In this document: positions 60,469-64,000 of the stretch, one piece after another
Layout: each line of letters begins with the position of its first letter
Position numbering within the stretch: position 1 is the stretch's first letter
Assembly (NCBI RefSeq): GCF_022869805.1
Contig: NZ_CP094974.1
Location: 1,054,001-1,118,000, forward strand
From: Halosolutus halophilus
GTDB lineage: Archaea; Halobacteriota; Halobacteria; Halobacteriales; Natrialbaceae
Length of the DNA: 64,000 bases
Reading direction: 5' to 3'
The notes under the pieces: generated by a model
What the model was told of the DNA's origin: nothing
The model's input: only the letters and a program-made list of their open reading frames with translations
Databases searched by the model: none
Position numbers and translations under genes: made by a program

Positions 60469-62517
60469 ATGGCAGGCACAGGTACATTCGGATTCGCTCC
60501 GGCGATCGCACTGTTCCCGCTCGCGGCCTTCGTCATCGCGCTCGTCTTCGGCAACTACTTGCCGAAGAAGGGGGCGATTCCGGGCATCGCAGCGACGGGC
60601 GGCTCGTTGCTGCTCTCGCTGTTGATGCTCGGAACGGTCGCGACCGGTGAAGACGGCTTCTATCACGAGACCCTGTACACGTGGGCGGCCGGCGACGCGG
60701 CCAGCGAGGCTGGTGCCGAGGGAATCGAGTTCACGTTCGGCATCCTGATCGATCCGCTCTCGGCGCTGATGCTGGTGATCGTCTCGCTGATCGCCTTCCT
60801 CGTCCACGTCTTCAGTCTCGGGTACATGAACGCCGAAGGTGAAACCGGTCTCCCCCGGTACTACGCCGGACTCGGCCTCTTTACGTTCAGCATGCTCGCG
60901 TTCGTCTACGCGGACAACCTGCTGATGGCGTTCATGTTCTTCGAACTCGTGGGACTGTGCTCGTACCTGCTGATCGGGTTCTGGTTCCGCACCAAATCCG
61001 CGCCCTCGGCGGCGAAGAAGGCGTTCCTCGTCACCCGCTTCGGCGACTACTTCTTCCTGATCGGGGTCGTCGCGATCGCGGCCACGTTCGGCACGCTGGG
61101 GTTCGCCGGCGACGACTCGTTCGTCACCGCGGCGGAGACGGCGATCGACGACGGCACGACGCTGTTCGGCTTCGAGGCCCAGACCTGGGTGACGCTCACC
61201 GGATTGCTCGTACTCGGTGGCGTCATCGGCAAGTCGGCGCAGTTCCCGCTGCACACCTGGCTGCCCGACGCGATGGAGGGCCCGACGACGGTTTCGGCGC
61301 TGATCCACGCGGCGACGATGGTCGCCGCCGGCGTCTACCTCGTCGCCCGGATGTACGGCTACTACGCGCTGTCCCCCACGGCGCTCGGCATCATCGCGTT
61401 CGTCGGCGGCTTCACGGCGCTGTTCGCGGCGACGATGGGCGTCGTCAAGGACGACGTGAAGCAGGTGCTCGCGTATTCGACGATCAGCCAGTACGGCTAC
61501 ATGATGCTCGGGATGGGCGTCGGCGGCTACGTCGCCGGGGTCTTCCACCTGATGAACCACGCCTTCTTCAAGGCGCTGCTGTTCCTCGGTGCTGGCTCCG
61601 TCATCGTTCTCATGCACCACGAACAGGACATGTGGGAGATGGGCGGCCTGAAGGAGAAAGCGCCCGTCACCTACTACACGTTCCTCGCCGGTGCGCTCGC
61701 GCTCGCGGGGATCGTTCCGTTCTCCGGCTTCTGGTCGAAGGACGAAGTCCTGTTCGACGCGCTGATCGTCGGCCTCGAGGAACCGGTCATTCTCGCGGCC
61801 TACGCCATGGGCCTCGTCGCCGTCTTCTTCACCGGCTTCTACACCTTCCGGATGGTCTTCCTGACCTTCCACGGTGAACCGCGGACGGAGGCGGCCGAAA
61901 ACCCCCACGCCGTCGGGTGGTCGATCAAGGCCCCGCTGGTCGTCCTCGGCGTCCTCGCGACGGTGGCCGGCCTCGTGAACCTCGCCCCGATCGCAAACCT
62001 CGCGGGCGCGGACATCACGTACCTCGAGTTCTGGCTCGACGGCGAGTACGGCGCTGCGGAGGGGCTGACCTACCACGCGTACCACGAGATGGTCCCCTTC
62101 GAGGAGGGTGCGATCGGCTCCGAGACCGTCACCATGCTGTTGAGCGCGGGACTGTCGCTCGGCCTGGCGCTGGCCGGCGCGTTCACGGCGCACACGCTGT
62201 ACAACGTCCCCGAGCCCACGCGCCACACGGCGAAACTCGGCGGCGCGTACGACGTCCTGCGGAGCAACTACTACCAGGACGAGTACCAGGTCTGGCTCGC
62301 GGAGGGCCTGACGCTGCCGCTCGCACGCGCGGCCGATCGGTTCGACCAGACCGCGATCGACGGCGCCGTCAACGGCGTCTCGACCGTCAGTCTGTTCGGC
62401 AGTGACCGAATGAAGCGACTGCAGACGGGGATCGTGACGAACTACGCGGCACTGCTGGTGACCGGATTCATCCTGTTACTGCTGGTGCTCGGATATCTCG
62501 GCGGGTGGTTCCTATGA
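60469..62517 (+). CDS. nuoL: Complex I subunit L
   Basis: A 682-residue antiporter-like subunit with 14 or more helices. It has FFELVGLCSYLLIGFW (key Glu), GKSAQFPLHTWLPDAMEGPT, and KDDVKQVLAYSTISQYGYMM then HAFFKALLFLGAGS. It is the distal proton pump with the long lateral helix. It begins one base after nuoK's stop. Confidence 0.93.
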   Translation: MAGTGTFGFAPAIALFPLAAFVIALVFGNYLPKKGAIPGIAATGGSLLLSLLMLGTVATGEDGFYHETLYTWAAGDAASEAGAEGIEFTFGILIDPLSALMLVIVSLIAFLVHVFSLGYMNAEGETGLPRYYAGLGLFTFSMLAFVYADNLLMAFMFFELVGLCSYLLIGFWFRTKSAPSAAKKAFLVTRFGDYFFLIGVVAIAATFGTLGFAGDDSFVTAAETAIDDGTTLFGFEAQTWVTLTGLLVLGGVIGKSAQFPLHTWLPDAMEGPTTVSALIHAATMVAAGVYLVARMYGYYALSPTALGIIAFVGGFTALFAATMGVVKDDVKQVLAYSTISQYGYMMLGMGVGGYVAGVFHLMNHAFFKALLFLGAGSVIVLMHHEQDMWEMGGLKEKAPVTYYTFLAGALALAGIVPFSGFWSKDEVLFDALIVGLEEPVILAAYAMGLVAVFFTGFYTFRMVFLTFHGEPRTEAAENPHAVGWSIKAPLVVLGVLATVAGLVNLAPIANLAGADITYLEFWLDGEYGAAEGLTYHAYHEMVPFEEGAIGSETVTMLLSAGLSLGLALAGAFTAHTLYNVPEPTRHTAKLGGAYDVLRSNYYQDEYQVWLAEGLTLPLARAADRFDQTAIDGAVNGVSTVSLFGSDRMKRLQTGIVTNYAALLVTGFILLLLVLGYLGGWFL

Positions 62518-64000
62518 TGATCGAGACACTCATCGCTGTCACGCTGGTCGGCGCGCTCGTCACGTTCGTCGCGCCGAATCGTATCGCCGGCAAACTGGCC
62601 TTCGCCATCAGCCTCGTTCCCGCGGGGCTCAGCCTCTGGCTGTTCGCCGCCTTCGACGGCAGCGGAAACGCCCTGCTCGACGGCGATCTCGCCTTCGAGT
62701 CGCGGGCCGAGTGGCTCCAGTTCGGCGACTACGCGATCTCGTGGTTCGTCGGTCTCGACGGCATCTCCTTGCCGCTGGTCGTGATGACGACGATCCTGAC
62801 GACGCTCGCGATCGTGAGTTCGTGGACGCCGATCGACGAGCGAGAGTCCCAGTTCTACGGACTCCTGCTGTTCATCGAGGCCAACCTGATCGGCGTCTTC
62901 GCCGCGCTGGACTTCTTCCTCTGGTTCGTCTTCTGGGAGGCCGTGCTGATCCCGATGTACCTGCTGATCGGCGTCTGGGGCGGCCCGCGCCGGAAGTACG
63001 CGGCGATCAAGTTCTTCGTCTACACGAACGTGGCGTCGCTGCTGATGTTCGGGTCGTTCATCGCACTGGTGTTCGGCCTCGGTGACTCCGTCACGAGCTT
63101 CGCTCTTCCCGAAATCGCGACTGCGATGCTCGACGGCGGACCCGAGGGCTTCCTGGGCGTCGGCGGCACGTCGCTCGCCTCGATCGTTTTCGTCGCGATG
63201 TTCGTCGGGTTCGCGGTGAAGGTACCCGTCGTCCCGTTCCACACGTGGCTGCCGGACGCCCACGTCGAGGCCCCGACGCCGGCGTCCGTGTTGCTCGCGG
63301 GCGTCCTGCTGAAGATGGGGACCTACGCCCTGCTCCGGTTCAACTTCACCATGTTCCCCGACCAGGTCGAGGCCTACGCCGTCCCGATCGCCGCGATCGC
63401 GGTGATCAGCGTCATCTACGGCGCGATGCTGGCGCTGGCCCAGACCGACCTCAAACGGATCGTCGCCTACTCGTCGGTCTCGTCGATGGGCTACGTCATC
63501 CTCGGGCTGATCGCCTACACCCAGTTCGGGGTCGGCGGCGCGACGTTCCAGATGGTCTCACACGGCCTCATCTCGGGGCTGATGTTCATGGCCGTCGGCG
63601 TCGTCTACAACGCCACCCACACCCGGATGGTCACCGACATGTCCGGGCTGGCCGATCGGATGCCCGTCGCCGTCGGCATCCTCGTCGCCGGCGCGTTCGG
63701 CTACATGGGACTGCCGCTGATGAGCGGCTTCGCCGCCGAGTTCTACATCTTCTTCGGCGCGTTCGGCTCCGACCTGCTCGCGTACTCGCAAGTGTTTACG
63801 GTGCTGGCGATGTTCGGCATCGTCATCGTCGCCGGCTACCTGCTCTTTGCGCTTCAGCGAACGGTCTTCGGTCCGTATCACCTGGAAACCGACTACGAGG
63901 TGAACCACGCCCCGCTGCACGACGTCGCCCCGATGTTCGTGTTGCTCGGACTGATTATCCTGCTGGGCGTGGCTCCCGACCTGATCCTCGAGATGATCAC
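62514..64000 (+). CDS. nuoM: Complex I subunit M (runs off the window)
   Basis: The visible 495 residues show the antiporter-like pattern WFVFWEAVLIPMYLLIGVWG, KVPVVPFHTWLPDAHVEAPT and QTDLKRIVAYSSVSSMGYVI, then HGLISGLMFMAVGV. It starts at ATG 62514 overlapping the nuoL stop; ATG 62517 is equally possible. The remainder and nuoN are outside the window. Confidence 0.93.
   Translation, partial: MMIETLIAVTLVGALVTFVAPNRIAGKLAFAISLVPAGLSLWLFAAFDGSGNALLDGDLAFESRAEWLQFGDYAISWFVGLDGISLPLVVMTTILTTLAIVSSWTPIDERESQFYGLLLFIEANLIGVFAALDFFLWFVFWEAVLIPMYLLIGVWGGPRRKYAAIKFFVYTNVASLLMFGSFIALVFGLGDSVTSFALPEIATAMLDGGPEGFLGVGGTSLASIVFVAMFVGFAVKVPVVPFHTWLPDAHVEAPTPASVLLAGVLLKMGTYALLRFNFTMFPDQVEAYAVPIAAIAVISVIYGAMLALAQTDLKRIVAYSSVSSMGYVILGLIAYTQFGVGGATFQMVSHGLISGLMFMAVGVVYNATHTRMVTDMSGLADRMPVAVGILVAGAFGYMGLPLMSGFAAEFYIFFGAFGSDLLAYSQVFTVLAMFGIVIVAGYLLFALQRTVFGPYHLETDYEVNHAPLHDVAPMFVLLGLIILLGVAPDLILEMI

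Noticed and set aside
60439-62226. A long minus-strand open frame opposite nuoL
   Set aside because: Its composition, rich in Arg, Glu, Asp and His, is the reverse complement of a membrane gene; nuoL is certain.

Overview
The window comes from a haloarchaeon. The proteins are acidic, many starts are leaderless with a TATA box 25-30 bases upstream, and Tat lipoprotein signals are common. Haloarchaeal families are present: amphi-Trp proteins, a plant-type 2Fe-2S ferredoxin with an acidic insert, a CDC48-type AAA ATPase, MCM, a DUF2080 transposon-linked protein, and complex I without a peripheral NADH module. A tRNA-Gln(UUG) carries the archaeal intron. The genus cannot be fixed from the sequence alone.

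Layout. (1) 1-4.3 kb: small regulators and stress proteins (HTH fragment, amphi-Trp, DUF4242, zinc ribbons, OsmC) and the decayed end of a TnpB-type element. (2) 4.3-15.9 kb: a metabolic cluster. It has an HTH regulator fused to a substrate-binding domain, one ABC ATPase, two permeases, one Tat lipoprotein binding protein, an operon of three binding-protein-fold proteins without signal peptides plus a VOC protein, a divergent cupin, and a pair made of an unknown protein and a PQQ dehydrogenase. The dehydrogenase has the Asp-Tyr-Asp metal site typical of lanthanide enzymes and no signal peptide. (3) 16-17.1 kb: a TnpB element remnant. (4) 17.1-25.9 kb: methyltransferase, amphi-Trp, ferredoxin, CDC48, beta-propeller lipoprotein and membrane-anchored exported proteins.

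(5) About 26-44.5 kb: an AT-richer accessory region of small orphan, membrane and lipoprotein genes and pseudogenes. Nearly every intergenic gap holds a copy of the same non-coding repeat of about 190 bp, in both orientations. Two copies have been hit at the same internal position, one by an IS and one by a short element with matching terminal repeats. (6) 44.5-49.2 kb: a minus-strand, overlapping operon with its own MCM helicase, probably the core of an integrated replicon, next to tRNA-Gln. (7) 49.5-64 kb: conserved chromosome: an HNH pseudogene, UspA, an aminotransferase, ribH, purK-purE and the nuoA-B-CD-H-I-J-J-K-L-M operon, which runs off the end.

The two most interesting systems are the quinoprotein / signal-less binding-protein cluster (4.3-15.9 kb), where two of the operons share an 18-bp promoter-operator element, and the dispersed hairpin repeat of the accessory region.
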